The notes below the pieces were generated by a model. The model had not been told where the DNA came from, made no database searches, and saw nothing but the letters and a program-made list of their open reading frames with translations. DNA of 64,000 nt, taken from contig JAEEWT010000014.1 in NCBI GenBank assembly GCA_016287755.1, positions 1 through 64,000 of the forward strand. The letters run 5' to 3'. The DNA is from Prevotella sp. Lineage in GTDB: Bacteria; Bacteroidota; Bacteroidia; Bacteroidales; Bacteroidaceae. This document shows, in pieces, positions 53,568-62,549 of the stretch (positions are counted from its first letter, which is position 1; each line of letters begins with the position of its first letter). The position numbers and the translations under genes are program-made.

Positions 53568-54407
53568 ATGAGTAAGTCAAGTATCATCAATAGGAACTTC
53601 TTCCGCATGCTACGTGCTGGAGCATTCGACGATTATGAAGTCGTGGAGCCGATGTCGGCTTTTAAGTGGAAACGACTGATACAGATCGGTGAGGTGCAGC
53701 ATGTCCTACCCTATTTGTCAAGAGGCTTTTCAAAGCATGAAGACGACCGTCAGCTTACTTATACGGAATCGCTTCGGCAGGAGGTGGAAAGAATCAGCGA
53801 CCAACAGATACCTTCGGTTGATGCTTCCCTGCTGACCATCACACAGGAGGAACCGCAACTCACGAATTTCCTGTCGAAAAGGAAACTGAAGAAACTGCGC
53901 AAGCGTGAACTGAACAGCGAGGATTGTTCGGAAGAAACGTTGCAGATGCTCAATATCATCATTCATAATGTGAACCAGACGCTTTCTAAAGGTATTTCCC
54001 TTCAGGGAATCATTGAGATGGGAAGGTTCCTGAGAACCAAAGGCGACAAGGTGGATTTCGTGAAACTCGAGCAGTGGTTACACCAGCTCGGTATTACCCG
54101 ACTGGCCAGTCTGCAGGGAAGCATACTGATTGAGGTGTTCCATTTCGACATGAATGAAATCCCGTTCATGCAGAAAGAAGAAAAGGCCGCATCGAAACTC
54201 ACCCAGCGCTCGTTGACGCACATGGCGGCCGACACGGCAGAGAACTGGCATTTCCGGATGCGCACCAACGGAATGGTTGAGAACAACAGCCGGGTGCTTC
54301 GCAGAAACCTGCGCAGGAGCATGCGCTATATGCGGTACAATCCCGTTGAAACCATCAGTAGCTTCATGGCGAACTTTGCCAAGAGTCTATCAGAGATAGA
54401 GGAATAA
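53568..54407 (+). CDS. Conserved protein resembling the NTP_transf_5 nucleotidyltransferase-like group
   Basis: The 279-residue protein starts INRNFFRMLRAGAFDDYEVV and EPMSAFKWKRLIQIGEVQHV, which recalls the N-terminus of nucleotidyltransferase-like (NTP_transf_5) proteins. The middle has a very basic patch (SKRKLKKLRKREL). The helical part GRFLRTKGDKVDFVKLEQWL is conserved-looking. I do not see a clear GS..DxD nucleotidyltransferase motif, so activity is doubtful. It lies 6 bases after the NhaC-like gene. NTP_transf_5 proteins occur in some lasso peptide loci with HprK-like and PqqD-like proteins; this gene is 25 kb from those. Confidence 0.45.
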   Translation: MSKSSIINRNFFRMLRAGAFDDYEVVEPMSAFKWKRLIQIGEVQHVLPYLSRGFSKHEDDRQLTYTESLRQEVERISDQQIPSVDASLLTITQEEPQLTNFLSKRKLKKLRKRELNSEDCSEETLQMLNIIIHNVNQTLSKGISLQGIIEMGRFLRTKGDKVDFVKLEQWLHQLGITRLASLQGSILIEVFHFDMNEIPFMQKEEKAASKLTQRSLTHMAADTAENWHFRMRTNGMVENNSRVLRRNLRRSMRYMRYNPVETISSFMANFAKSLSEIEE

Positions 54408-54419
54408 GTACTTCCGTTC

Positions 54420-54478
54420 GAAAAAACAAAAGAAATTTCATTTTCGTTTTGTTTTTTCCTCACTTATTCGTACCTTTG
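54420..54478 (+). promoter_or_regulatory. Promoter of the GH25 gene with palindrome over the -33 region
   Basis: TTTG (54448-54451), 19 bases, TACCTTTG (54471-54478). The -33 box lies in the right arm of the palindrome 54420-54436 / 54440-54458. The ATG (54485) is only six bases after the -7 box. Confidence 0.7.
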
Positions 54479-54484
54479 CAAAAT

Positions 54485-55186
54485 ATGAAGAATTTGAAAA
54501 AGCTATTATTGGTCATTTTCACCATGATCTCAGCAAGCATCAGCGCACAGGAGAGCTATATTCTGTGCGAGGATACTTGTACGCATATTCATGGCATCGA
54601 CCTCAGTCATTACCAGGGACAGGTGTTCTGGGAGACAGTCGGCGATAACACGAAGATGCAGTACGTCTATCTGAAGGCTACTGAGGGTGGTGACCGAATC
54701 GATGATAAATACGCACAGAATATCGAACTGGCTCATCGCTACGGACTGAAGGTGGGAAGCTACCATTTCTTCCGTCCGAAGTCGGAGTTGAAGAAACAAC
54801 TGGAGAACTTCATGGCGCAATGCCGTCCAGGCGACCAGGATCTGATTCCTATGATTGATGTGGAGTCAACAGGCGGTCTTTCAGACGAACAGTTCTGCGA
54901 TTCACTGATACGGTTCCTGGAGATGGTGGGACATGCCTACAGGCAGAAACCGCTGGTCTATACGGGCCGTAACTTCTACAACAAGCATCTCATCGGACAG
55001 ATTGACGACTATCCGTTGATGGTGGCCATGTATGCCAATGAGCCTCCGGTATTGGCTGATGATCGTGACTATTTGATATGGCAATATACGGCAAAAGGAA
55101 GAATCAACGGCATCAACACCTATGTGGACAAGAGTAGGTTCATGGGTAGGCACAGCATGCGCGAAATCCGTTTCCGACACCGATAG
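54485..55186 (+). CDS. GH25 family lysozyme, secreted
   Basis: GH25 muramidases cut the MurNAc-GlcNAc bond of peptidoglycan. The 233-residue protein has a signal peptide (cleavage after SISAQ near residue 23). The catalytic domain has GIDLSHYQG with the conserved Asp, YLKATEGG, GSYHFFRP and PMIDVES with the Asp-x-Glu pair. The ATG at 54485 is preferred; the longer frame from 54449 would run through the promoter. The transcript is probably leaderless or nearly so. Confidence 0.88.
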   Translation: MKNLKKLLLVIFTMISASISAQESYILCEDTCTHIHGIDLSHYQGQVFWETVGDNTKMQYVYLKATEGGDRIDDKYAQNIELAHRYGLKVGSYHFFRPKSELKKQLENFMAQCRPGDQDLIPMIDVESTGGLSDEQFCDSLIRFLEMVGHAYRQKPLVYTGRNFYNKHLIGQIDDYPLMVAMYANEPPVLADDRDYLIWQYTAKGRINGINTYVDKSRFMGRHSMREIRFRHR

Positions 55187-55216
55187 ATAAAGCAAAGAAT
55201 ATAAACAACAAACACT

Positions 55217-56398
55217 ATGGCAATCATCAAATGTCCTGAATGCGGACATCAAATCAGTGACAAGGCGCCCACATGTCCCAGCTGTGGCGTAGAGATCGCC
55301 GGCAAGGTGATCAGATGTCCTGAATGCGGTGAGATTTATTTCAAGGAAGAGGACCTTTGTCCTCATTGCCACCGACCGACACGGGGACAGACCATCATGA
55401 ATACACCTGTAGAACAGGAAAAGGAAACTGTTGCCCCTCCCCCTATAGCTCCAGTGATGACTGAGGCAAAGGCTAACGTGCCTGCTACCAAGGTAGCACC
55501 GCCAGCTCCACCAACACCACCGAAACCCAAGAAGAAAAGTAAGGCGGCTATCATTGTGTCATTTGTCATTGCCCTCCTCATCTTCGGTACATGCTACTAT
55601 ATGTACAACCAGGCGCAGGAGAACCGTGAGAACGAAGAGTTCAATATCGCCATGCGCAGCACAGAGCCGCTGATTCTTCAAGGCTATCTCGACACTTTCA
55701 AGGATGCACCACAGGAACATCGCGACAGTATCGAGGCGCATCTGAAAGCGCTCAAGCAGGCTGATCTCGACTGGACCAACGCGCTGACAAGTAATTCCAA
55801 GGCGCTGCTGATGGAATACCTGAACAAATACCCCAGTACGATACACCGTCAGTTGGCCATGCACAAAATCGACTCTATCGACTGGGTACAGAGCAATAAC
55901 ATCAACACACCAGAGTCGTATCAGTCGTACATGACCGATCATCCCGATGGTGACCACTATGATGAGGCTGAGGAACTGATGAAGAAACTCAAGGCTCAGG
56001 ATGTAACACCCGAGGAAAAAACACTCGTGTCGAATGTGTTCCACAACTTCTTCGTGGCTATTAATGAGAAGGACGAGACAGCGCTGCAGAATACCGTGGC
56101 TGATGAGATGACACTGCTGAATAAGGAGAATGCTACGAAGGGTGACATCGTAGACTTGATGGACAAGCTCTATAAGGAAGATGTCGTAAAGATGATTTGG
56201 CGACTCCCTGGTAACTACGATATCAAAAAACGCGAAGTGGGTAATGACAGATATGAGCTGAACGTAAGTTTCTCGGCTAACCAAGACGTGGAATATACTG
56301 ATGCTGCGAAAAATGGCTCAAACAAGTACAAGATCAATGCTACCGTCAACCCCGATGGTAAGATCTCTCTCTTCAAGATGATCAAGATCGTGGAATAA
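55217..56398 (+). CDS. Zinc-ribbon membrane protein
   Basis: The 393-residue protein has two zinc ribbons at the N-terminus (CPECGHQISDKAPTCPSCG at 6-24 and CPECGEIYFKEEDLCPHCH at about 35-53), a proline-rich linker, a membrane helix (about 112-132) and an extracytoplasmic helical domain with repeats, ending in a domain like DUF4878/NTF2 proteins (about 270-393). The zinc ribbons face the cytoplasm if the usual topology holds. The function is unknown; such proteins are common in Bacteroidota. It is 30 bases after the GH25 gene. Confidence 0.7.
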   Translation: MAIIKCPECGHQISDKAPTCPSCGVEIAGKVIRCPECGEIYFKEEDLCPHCHRPTRGQTIMNTPVEQEKETVAPPPIAPVMTEAKANVPATKVAPPAPPTPPKPKKKSKAAIIVSFVIALLIFGTCYYMYNQAQENRENEEFNIAMRSTEPLILQGYLDTFKDAPQEHRDSIEAHLKALKQADLDWTNALTSNSKALLMEYLNKYPSTIHRQLAMHKIDSIDWVQSNNINTPESYQSYMTDHPDGDHYDEAEELMKKLKAQDVTPEEKTLVSNVFHNFFVAINEKDETALQNTVADEMTLLNKENATKGDIVDLMDKLYKEDVVKMIWRLPGNYDIKKREVGNDRYELNVSFSANQDVEYTDAAKNGSNKYKINATVNPDGKISLFKMIKIVE

Positions 56399-56437
56399 TT
56401 GTCAGAAGAAAGAATTTTGAAAATATTTCCAAAAATG

Positions 56438-56469
56438 TTTGGTCATGTCAAAATAAAGCATTACCTTTG
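56438..56469 (+). promoter_or_regulatory. Promoter of the tRNA-Ser/tRNA-Glu operon
   Basis: TTTG (56438-56441), 20 bases, TACCTTTG (56462-56469); tRNA-Ser begins 48 bases later. Confidence 0.65.
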
Positions 56470-56517
56470 CACTCGCATTTGAGGAGATACCCCTCGGTTT
56501 CTAACACGAAGCATCTT

Positions 56518-56604
56518 GGAAGGATGGGTGAGTGGCTGAAACCAGCAGTTTGCTAAACTGCCGTACGGGTTCCCGTACCGGGGGTTCGAATCCCCCTCCT
56601 TCCG
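56518..56604 (+). tRNA. tRNA-Ser (anticodon GCT)
   Basis: An 87-base class II tRNA: acceptor GGAAGGA/TCCTTCC, anticodon loop TTGCTAA with GCT, long variable arm (TACGGG...CCCGTA), T-loop TTCGAAT and G73, which is typical of tRNA-Ser. Confidence 0.93.
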
Positions 56605-56628
56605 CAGGGGTCTTTGAGAATGCCCGTT

Positions 56629-56700
56629 GGTGGATTCATCTAATGGTTAGGATACAAGATTCTCAATCTTGGCATAGGGGTTCGATTCCCCTATCCACTA
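56629..56700 (+). tRNA. tRNA-Glu (anticodon CTC)
   Basis: A 72-base tRNA with acceptor GGTGGAT/ATCCACT (a G-T pair at the end), anticodon loop TTCTCAA giving CTC, T-loop TTCGATT and A73. It is 24 bases after tRNA-Ser. Confidence 0.92.
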
Positions 56701-56702
56701 CT

Positions 56703-56736
56703 AAGGAGAGGTTTTAACCCCTCCTTTTCTTTTAAA
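56703..56736 (+). terminator. Terminator after the tRNA pair
   Basis: AAGGAGAGG and CCCCTCCTT form a stem with one mismatch around TTTTAA, followed by TTCTTTT. It starts three bases after tRNA-Glu. Confidence 0.7.
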
Positions 56737-56781
56737 GACCAGCAGTTAAGATCGTTACACTTGTATACACCCAAGCATTGA

Positions 56782-57795
56782 ATGAATAAATTGAAAGTAA
56801 TCATCAGTCTTTTACTCCTGACAATGAACTGCCTTTGTATGAAGGCTGTCGAAACAGACAGTACGTTACTGCATCCGTCATTCGGCGTGGAATATACTGG
56901 TGAGATACAAACTGATTTCAAGCGCGTTCGTCAGGCTAACCTCCTTCACCTCAGTGCTGAGATTCCTCTTTCAAGGGCTCTCTCCTTCGAAGTAGGCTCT
57001 CTGAGCATACATTCTTTTAATAAGGAATTAGTGGCAGATGACCTTCAAGGCTACTCCAACATCAATGCTGATGATCTTCCCTTTGCACTGACGGTGGCAG
57101 GATTCAACTGGCAAATCAACGACCATCATTCACTCTTTGCCGGTATCCGCCGAACAGACGAGGATTACTTCTGTAGTGACGGAGTGGCCCTATTTACCAA
57201 CAGCTCATGCGGCATCTTCCCCACCCTTAGCTTTAACTTCCCCATTGCTACTTTCCCAGAGGCTGCTTGGGCCATTCATTATAAGTACGATACAGAACCA
57301 CTGTGCTTACAGGCTTCGTTATATAATGGTGCTGGTAACCACCGTTTTAGCGGTCGTAATAACGTTTTCCGCTTCTGTCCTCAGAGTGATGGGATTTTTG
57401 CTATTGGTCAGGCAGAATACCGCTATCGGGATAGTCATTATTACCTTGGTGCCAGCTTACATACCGAACCCGATGTACGACCATCCGTTTGGTCTTACGC
57501 GGAACAAGCATTGGCACCCCATCTTACCTTGCTTGCCGCTTACGGACACACCTTCGGTCGTGACAATGTATGTAACAACTTCTATGGCTTAGGAGCAAAA
57601 TATGGCATCAAGAACACCGAGTTCGGTTTGTTTACCGACTACACCAATATCGACGACATCCATGAATGGGCTACAGAGCTTATCTGCAGTCATCAATTCA
57701 CCAACTACCTGGCAGTCACACCCGTGCTGCATATCCTCCACACCGACGGCGACACCAAGTGTATCGGTATGTTACGGTTTGACATCACTTTTTGA
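56782..57795 (+). CDS. Outer membrane beta-barrel (OprB-like porin)
   Basis: The 337-residue protein has a signal peptide (cleavage near CMKAVET) and alternating beta-strand segments throughout (GVEYTGEIQTDF, NVFRFCPQSDGIFAIGQAEY), ending in phenylalanine as outer membrane barrels do. The overall look is that of OprB-like carbohydrate porins, though shorter (OprB is about 420). Ligand unknown. The gene stands between the tRNA terminator and ispE. Confidence 0.6.
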   Translation: MNKLKVIISLLLLTMNCLCMKAVETDSTLLHPSFGVEYTGEIQTDFKRVRQANLLHLSAEIPLSRALSFEVGSLSIHSFNKELVADDLQGYSNINADDLPFALTVAGFNWQINDHHSLFAGIRRTDEDYFCSDGVALFTNSSCGIFPTLSFNFPIATFPEAAWAIHYKYDTEPLCLQASLYNGAGNHRFSGRNNVFRFCPQSDGIFAIGQAEYRYRDSHYYLGASLHTEPDVRPSVWSYAEQALAPHLTLLAAYGHTFGRDNVCNNFYGLGAKYGIKNTEFGLFTDYTNIDDIHEWATELICSHQFTNYLAVTPVLHILHTDGDTKCIGMLRFDITF

Positions 57796-57828
57796 TCCAT
57801 ATAAATAGGTTAGTTGCAAAGAAATGTG

Positions 57829-57836
57829 TATCTTTG
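57829..57836 (+). promoter_or_regulatory. Probable -7 element of ispE
   Basis: TATCTTTG lies 23 bases before the ispE ATG. The -33 box is not clear at the usual gap. Confidence 0.45.
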
Positions 57837-57859
57837 CAGTCGAACACCACAGATAAGAT

Positions 57860-58678
57860 ATGAGAATCCAACCTTGTGCAAAGATCAACTTAGGACTGAA
57901 CATCGTGGCTCGAAGGGCCGACGGGTATCATAACCTGGAAACAGTTTTCTACCCCGTACCCATCCACGATGAAATCACGATAGAGGAACGCCCGGATGAC
58001 GGACGTTCAAGGTGCCTTCTCACCATGAACGGGAACCCCATTGACGGTGATCCCGAGAAGAATCTTGTGGTTCGTGCCTACCATCAGTTGGCGCAAAGGT
58101 ATTCCCTTCCCCCTGTGAACATCACTCTTACCAAGAACATCCCCATGCAGGCTGGTATGGGAGGTGGTTCTGCTGATGGGGCCTTTACGTTACGACTCCT
58201 CAACGAGATGTTCCAGTTGGGAATGACAACAGAAGAGTTGGAAGCTGCCGCAGTACCGTTGGGAGCCGATTGTGCCTTCTTTATCCAAGCACAACCTGCA
58301 TATGCAGAAGGCATCGGTGAGATCCTCCACCCTATTGATCTTTCGTTGGAGAACTATTCCTTGGCGATTGTCAAACCGCCCATTGCCGTCTCCACCCGTG
58401 AAGCCTTTGCCTTGATCAGTCCGAAGCGACCTGTTCAATGCTGTCGCGAGGTTGTTATGCTGCCTGTAGAGACCTGGCGCGACCGTCTTACCAATGATTT
58501 CGAAGAGAGCATCTTCCCCCAATATCCTGCTATCGGCGCCATCAAGGAAAAACTCTATGATCTTGGGGCGATATATGCCGCTATGAGCGGTAGCGGAAGT
58601 GCCCTGTTTGCCCTATTTGCCAACAAGCCAGAATCATTACAAACCTATTTCCCCGACTGCTTCACAGCCGTTCTGTAA
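57860..58678 (+). CDS. ispE: 4-diphosphocytidyl-2-C-methyl-D-erythritol kinase
   Basis: IspE phosphorylates CDP-ME in the MEP route to isoprenoids. The 272-residue protein has the GHMP kinase start KINLGLNIVARRADGYHNLE, the ATP-binding PMQAGMGGGSADGA, and the C-terminal MSGSGSALFALF. The length is normal. It is alone between its promoter and the rho promoter. Confidence 0.93.
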   Translation: MRIQPCAKINLGLNIVARRADGYHNLETVFYPVPIHDEITIEERPDDGRSRCLLTMNGNPIDGDPEKNLVVRAYHQLAQRYSLPPVNITLTKNIPMQAGMGGGSADGAFTLRLLNEMFQLGMTTEELEAAAVPLGADCAFFIQAQPAYAEGIGEILHPIDLSLENYSLAIVKPPIAVSTREAFALISPKRPVQCCREVVMLPVETWRDRLTNDFEESIFPQYPAIGAIKEKLYDLGAIYAAMSGSGSALFALFANKPESLQTYFPDCFTAVL

Positions 58679-58715
58679 AACTTTAGAAGAAGATTGCAAA
58701 AAATACGCTGGAAAA

Positions 58716-58747
58716 TTTGGTGGTGTGGATAAAAATCACTACTTTTG
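58716..58747 (+). promoter_or_regulatory. rho promoter
   Basis: TTTG (58716-58719), 20 bases, TACTTTTG (58740-58747). The ATG is at 58868, so the leader is about 115 bases long, the longest in this window, and could serve autoregulation. Confidence 0.65.
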
Positions 58748-58867
58748 CAGTCGATTTCAAATTAAGTCGTTTCCGGATTATGGTCGGGGGCTACGCTCCA
58801 ATGACTAGGTAAACGGCAAGAATCAATTATTCAACATCCAATTTTTAAAAATACACATATCCTACGT

Positions 58868-60889
58868 ATGTATAACATAGACGAATTATCATCGAAGAAT
58901 ATCTCCGAACTGGAAGATATTGCGAAAGAGCTTGGTATATCCATTGACAAGAAATCCTCTCAGCAGGACATCGTTTATACGATTCTTGACGAGCAGGCTA
59001 AGATAGGTGCGGCTAAAACGCCTCTTACTACAAAACGTAAGCGCGTACGCATCAGTAAGAAAGATACTGACCGTGTTTATTCCGTTAACGGGAAGGAAGG
59101 CGAGAATTTCGACTTGAAGAAAAGCAAGAGTGCTACACCTGAGGTTGCTCCCCTGTTTTCAACCGACAATGTTGAAATAGCACCAGTACCTGAGCAGGAA
59201 GAGGCACCGACAGTTGAGGAGCCCAAGACAGAGAAGCCCAAGACTGAGAAAAGTAAGAAAGCTGCTGCAGAAGAGATCTTGGCACAGTTCCCGAAACATC
59301 GTGGAAGAAAGTCTAAGGCCGAGCTGGCAGCCATTGCCGCCGCAGAGGCAGCCCAGAAGGAGCAGGAAGCAGCAGAAAAGGCAGAGTCAGTTGAAGAGAC
59401 CGTTAATGAACCTAAGTCTGTGGTGGAACAGGAAGATATCATGGATGCTGTTCCCGAGGCAGAGTTTGCTACTGGAGAACCATCGGAATCCGACAATGAA
59501 GAGCAGAGTGATCTTCTGGCCCAGCTTCAGGCCAAGGTAAATGCCCATCATGAAGAAGCCGAACAGTCGTTAGGCTCTAATGGTATTTGGGAAGGTGATC
59601 CGGGCGATGGAACCGATTTCATTCCTGTGGTCGATCTGCCGATAGAGGATCATGCCGTGCTTCCCAACTACGACATGTTCGACAACCCCACCACACCGAT
59701 GCCCACAGCGCAGCCTTCATTACGTCCTGCCGCTGTACAGCAGCAGCCGATGAGTGCCGCATATGACTTCTCTGATATCATCCGTGCCAATGGTGTACTT
59801 GAGGTAATGCCCGACGGATATGGATTCCTCCGTTCCAGCGACTACAACTACCTCTCTTCACCTGATGATGTGTATGTGTCAGTGGCACAGATCAAACGTT
59901 ATGGTTTGAAGACCGGTGATGTGGTAAACTGTCATGTCCGTCCTCCCCACGATGGTGAGAAGTACTTCCCGCTGACCAGCATTGATCAGATTAACGGACG
60001 AGTACCTTCTGAAGTGCGCGACAGAATTCCTTTCGAGCACCTCACTCCCCTCTTCCCGGATGAGAAATATACCCTTTGCGGCGACCCGAGGACAACCAAC
60101 CTCAGTACCCGCGTGGTAGATCTCTTTGCTCCTATCGGTAAGGGTCAGCGTGCACTGATCGTCGCTCAGCCCAAAACCGGTAAGACCATCTTGATGAAGG
60201 ACATTGCGAACGCTATTGCAGCTAACCATCCTGAGGCTTATCTGATGATGCTGCTTATTGACGAGCGTCCTGAGGAGGTTACCGACATGGCTCGTACGGT
60301 GAATGCAGAGGTGATTGCTTCTACTTTCGACGAGCCTGCTGAGCGTCACGTGAAGATTGCCGGTATCGTCTTGGAGAAGGCTAAGCGAATGGTGGAATGC
60401 GGTCATGATGTCGTGATCTTCCTCGACTCCATTACCCGTCTTGCACGTGCTTACAACACCGTAGCTCCTGCCAGTGGTAAGGTGCTTACTGGTGGTGTGG
60501 ATGCTAATGCCTTGCAGAAGCCGAAGCGTTTCTTCGGTGCTGCCCGAAACATTGAAGGCGGCGGTAGTCTGACGATTGTTGCTACGGCCCTTATCGACAC
60601 AGGTTCGAAGATGGATGAAGTGATCTTCGAGGAGTTCAAGGGTACAGGTAACATGGAGTTGCAGCTTGATCGCTCACTCAGTAATAAGCGTATCTTCCCG
60701 GCTGTCAACCTTGTGGCATCAAGTACACGTCGTGATGATTTGCTCCAGGATAGGACAACACTCGACCGCATGTGGATTCTCCGTAAGTATATTGCTGATA
60801 TGAATCCGATTGAGGCGATGAACACCATTCATGATAGTATGGAACGTACAAAGAGTAATGAGGAGTTCCTGCTGTCGATGAACTCGTAA
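58868..60889 (+). CDS. rho: Transcription termination factor Rho with large disordered insert
   Basis: Rho is a hexameric RNA helicase that ends transcription. The 673-residue protein is far longer than the 419 residues of E. coli Rho. It has the N-terminal helical domain (1-45, [18 protein letters not shown]), then about 250 residues rich in Glu, Lys, Pro and Ala with little predicted fold, the OB-like RNA-binding domain (about 300-380, [16 protein letters not shown]) and the ATPase with P-loop AQPKTGKT (near 434), [10 protein letters not shown] and the Q-loop region. The insert is typical of Bacteroidota. A strong terminator follows. Confidence 0.95.
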   Translation: MYNIDELSSKNISELEDIAKELGISIDKKSSQQDIVYTILDEQAKIGAAKTPLTTKRKRVRISKKDTDRVYSVNGKEGENFDLKKSKSATPEVAPLFSTDNVEIAPVPEQEEAPTVEEPKTEKPKTEKSKKAAAEEILAQFPKHRGRKSKAELAAIAAAEAAQKEQEAAEKAESVEETVNEPKSVVEQEDIMDAVPEAEFATGEPSESDNEEQSDLLAQLQAKVNAHHEEAEQSLGSNGIWEGDPGDGTDFIPVVDLPIEDHAVLPNYDMFDNPTTPMPTAQPSLRPAAVQQQPMSAAYDFSDIIRANGVLEVMPDGYGFLRSSDYNYLSSPDDVYVSVAQIKRYGLKTGDVVNCHVRPPHDGEKYFPLTSIDQINGRVPSEVRDRIPFEHLTPLFPDEKYTLCGDPRTTNLSTRVVDLFAPIGKGQRALIVAQPKTGKTILMKDIANAIAANHPEAYLMMLLIDERPEEVTDMARTVNAEVIASTFDEPAERHVKIAGIVLEKAKRMVECGHDVVIFLDSITRLARAYNTVAPASGKVLTGGVDANALQKPKRFFGAARNIEGGGSLTIVATALIDTGSKMDEVIFEEFKGTGNMELQLDRSLSNKRIFPAVNLVASSTRRDDLLQDRTTLDRMWILRKYIADMNPIEAMNTIHDSMERTKSNEEFLLSMNS

Positions 60890-60921
60890 ACGTATTAGAT
60901 TAAACATTAAAGATTAAAAGG

Positions 60922-60955
60922 AAAAAGGAAGACTTTCGGTCTTCCTTTTTCTATA
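60922..60955 (+). terminator. Rho-independent terminator after rho
   Basis: AAAAAGGAAGAC (60922-60933) pairs with GTCTTCCTTTTT (60939-60950), loop TTTCG, within a T-rich end. Confidence 0.85.
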
Positions 60956-61028
60956 CCTATGATTTTCCGTAGGGATTGACTCCGTCGATCCCATACCCTG
61001 CCACGGGCCAATCCCCCAGAAAGAAAAT

Positions 61029-61062
61029 CTCCGAACGCGAAAGTAAACTTTCTCATTCGGAG
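61029..61062 (-). terminator. Terminator downstream of tRNA-Arg
   Basis: CTCCGAA/TTCGGAG outer stem and GAAAGT/ACTTTC inner stem form a hairpin. On the minus strand it is followed by ATTTTCTTTCT. It lies 13 bases past the 3' end of tRNA-Arg. Confidence 0.7.
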
Positions 61063-61074
61063 CTTCTCTTCTCG

Positions 61075-61148
61075 TGATTCCGTCGGGATTCGAACCCGAG
61101 ACCCACAGCTTAGAAGGCTGTTGCTCTATCCAGCTGAGCTACGGAACC
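61075..61148 (-). tRNA. tRNA-Arg (anticodon TCT)
   Basis: A minus-strand 74-base tRNA: acceptor GGTTCCG/CGGAATC, D-arm GCTCAGCTGGATAGAGC, anticodon loop CTTCTAA giving TCT (codon AGA), T-loop TTCGAAT, A73. Confidence 0.93.
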
Positions 61149-61204
61149 AAAAGCGGCTGCAAAATTACTCTTTTTTCTTCGAATACCCAAATTTTTTGAT
61201 AAAA

Positions 61205-62008
61205 TTATGTCAGCTCATAGATATCGCTGGGTGTTTTCCTGCGCAGCACATCCAACAGGAAGTCCTTACCGGGAATGATGCCGGCATCTCGTAGAATCAT
61301 CTCCACCGTCTTCCTGGCCAGCTCAGGATGGTTGTTTTCCTCACTGAGGTGACAAAGCCACACATGTTGTATGTTCGGTGTAACATTCTCAACCAATGCC
61401 TGTGCACATGCTTTATTACTCAGATGACCGTTCTCGCTGAACACCCTGTCTTTCAAGTACTGCGGGTAAGGACCGTTGAACAGCATCTCCTCATCATGGT
61501 TCGCCTCAATCACCAAATAGTTCGCACGCTGGATATACTGCTTCATCTCATCGGTCACATGTCCTGCATCAGTCATCAAACAGAACACCGTCCCCTCACA
61601 CTCAATACAATAGCCCACGTTGTCATTACTATCATGGGGAACGTCGAACGATGTCACGGTGAAATCACCTAACTGCATCGTCGAACCCTTCTCAATGATT
61701 TTAGCATTGATGGGTTGTATTTTTCGTCGCACACAATAGTTATGGTCGATACCGCGATGAACCTCACGAGTGGCATAAACTGGAAGATGATATTCACAAC
61801 TAAAAGAACCTACAGACTTTACATGGTCTGCATGATCATGGGTTATGATAATATGGCGGACTTGTGCCATCTTTAGTCCATAATCCTGAAAATATTTCTT
61901 TAGTGTACGTACACCTATACCAGTATCTATCAATATGCCGTCCGTTTCTGTGAAGAGGAAGTAACAGTTTCCGCTGCTACCGCTCCCGAAGGAAATGAAT
62001 TTCAGCAT
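61205..62008 (-). CDS. MBL-fold hydrolase of the YycJ/WalJ type
   Basis: The 267-residue protein has the start LKFISFGSGSSGNCYFL, typical of YycJ/WalJ proteins, the metal motif ITHDHADHVKSVG, MTDAGH for the bridging Asp, and HLSEENNHPELA near the C-terminus. In Firmicutes the family is linked to cell wall and DNA repair control; the role in Bacteroidota is unknown. The promoter is at 62028-62059, divergent from the lipoprotein gene. Confidence 0.85.
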   Translation of the reverse strand: MLKFISFGSGSSGNCYFLFTETDGILIDTGIGVRTLKKYFQDYGLKMAQVRHIIITHDHADHVKSVGSFSCEYHLPVYATREVHRGIDHNYCVRRKIQPINAKIIEKGSTMQLGDFTVTSFDVPHDSNDNVGYCIECEGTVFCLMTDAGHVTDEMKQYIQRANYLVIEANHDEEMLFNGPYPQYLKDRVFSENGHLSNKACAQALVENVTPNIQHVWLCHLSEENNHPELARKTVEMILRDAGIIPGKDFLLDVLRRKTPSDIYELT

Positions 62009-62027
62009 GTCTGTGATTATTTTAATG

Positions 62028-62059
62028 CAAAAGTAAGAAAAAAAGAGGGATATACCAAA
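62028..62059 (-). promoter_or_regulatory. Promoter of the YycJ-type gene
   Basis: Minus strand: TTTG (62059-62056), 20 bases, TACTTTTG (62035-62028). Confidence 0.65.
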
Positions 62060-62068
62060 GATTTTTTA

Positions 62069-62076
62069 TATATTTG
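62069..62076 (+). promoter_or_regulatory. Probable -7 element of the lipoprotein gene at 62097
   Basis: TATATTTG lies 20 bases before the ATG. The -33 box is not clear; the expected place is inside the divergent promoter. Confidence 0.45.
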
Positions 62077-62096
62077 CATGATTTTAAACTTTTAAT

Positions 62097-62549
62097 ATGA
62101 AAAGGTATAGTTTTCTATTACTGGTAATGCCTTTACTCATGGCTTGCGGTGCCAGCAAGGATGGTTCTGAAGACCAGCTGAAGGAGGTGGCCGACAGTTT
62201 TTCTGTGGGTTATTTCAACTACGATCTTCAGAAAGCAAAGCGTTTCAGCACCGATGATTCCGAGAAGTGGCTACAGTACATTGCCAGTAATATCCAGCAG
62301 GAAGATGTGGACATACTGCGGCAACAGGAGTTGCCTGCTACGATTCAGGTTGGAGAAGTAAGCTATACTGGTGACAGCTCAGCAATAGTGAATATTTCCG
62401 TGCAGAATTTCCTGAAGATGGATTCCATTGGTAAGGCAGGTGTGATGACCGATGAGGCCGACTTCCGACTGAATGCTCACATCCACAACGGTAGATGGTA
62501 CATCAGAATGGAAGGCCCACTGCGAAGTGAAAAGAGAAATCCCGACTGA
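62097..62549 (+). CDS. Small lipoprotein of unknown function
   Basis: The 150-residue product has a signal peptide with lipobox LMACGAS (Cys near 17). The mature part, starting DQLKEVADSFSVGYFNYDLQ, looks like a small alpha+beta domain of the DUF4878/NTF2-like kind (a long first helix, then strands; VSYTGDSSAIVNISVQNF, HNGRWYIRMEG). It converges on the Omp85-like gene and their coding parts overlap by 47 bases. Confidence 0.65.
   Translation: MKRYSFLLLVMPLLMACGASKDGSEDQLKEVADSFSVGYFNYDLQKAKRFSTDDSEKWLQYIASNIQQEDVDILRQQELPATIQVGEVSYTGDSSAIVNISVQNFLKMDSIGKAGVMTDEADFRLNAHIHNGRWYIRMEGPLRSEKRNPD

Noticed and set aside
53568..54407. Including this NTP_transf_5-like gene in the kinase/peptidase/PqqD system
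   Set aside because: The link exists only by analogy with lasso peptide loci; the gene is 25 kb away in another operon and its catalytic motif is not clear.
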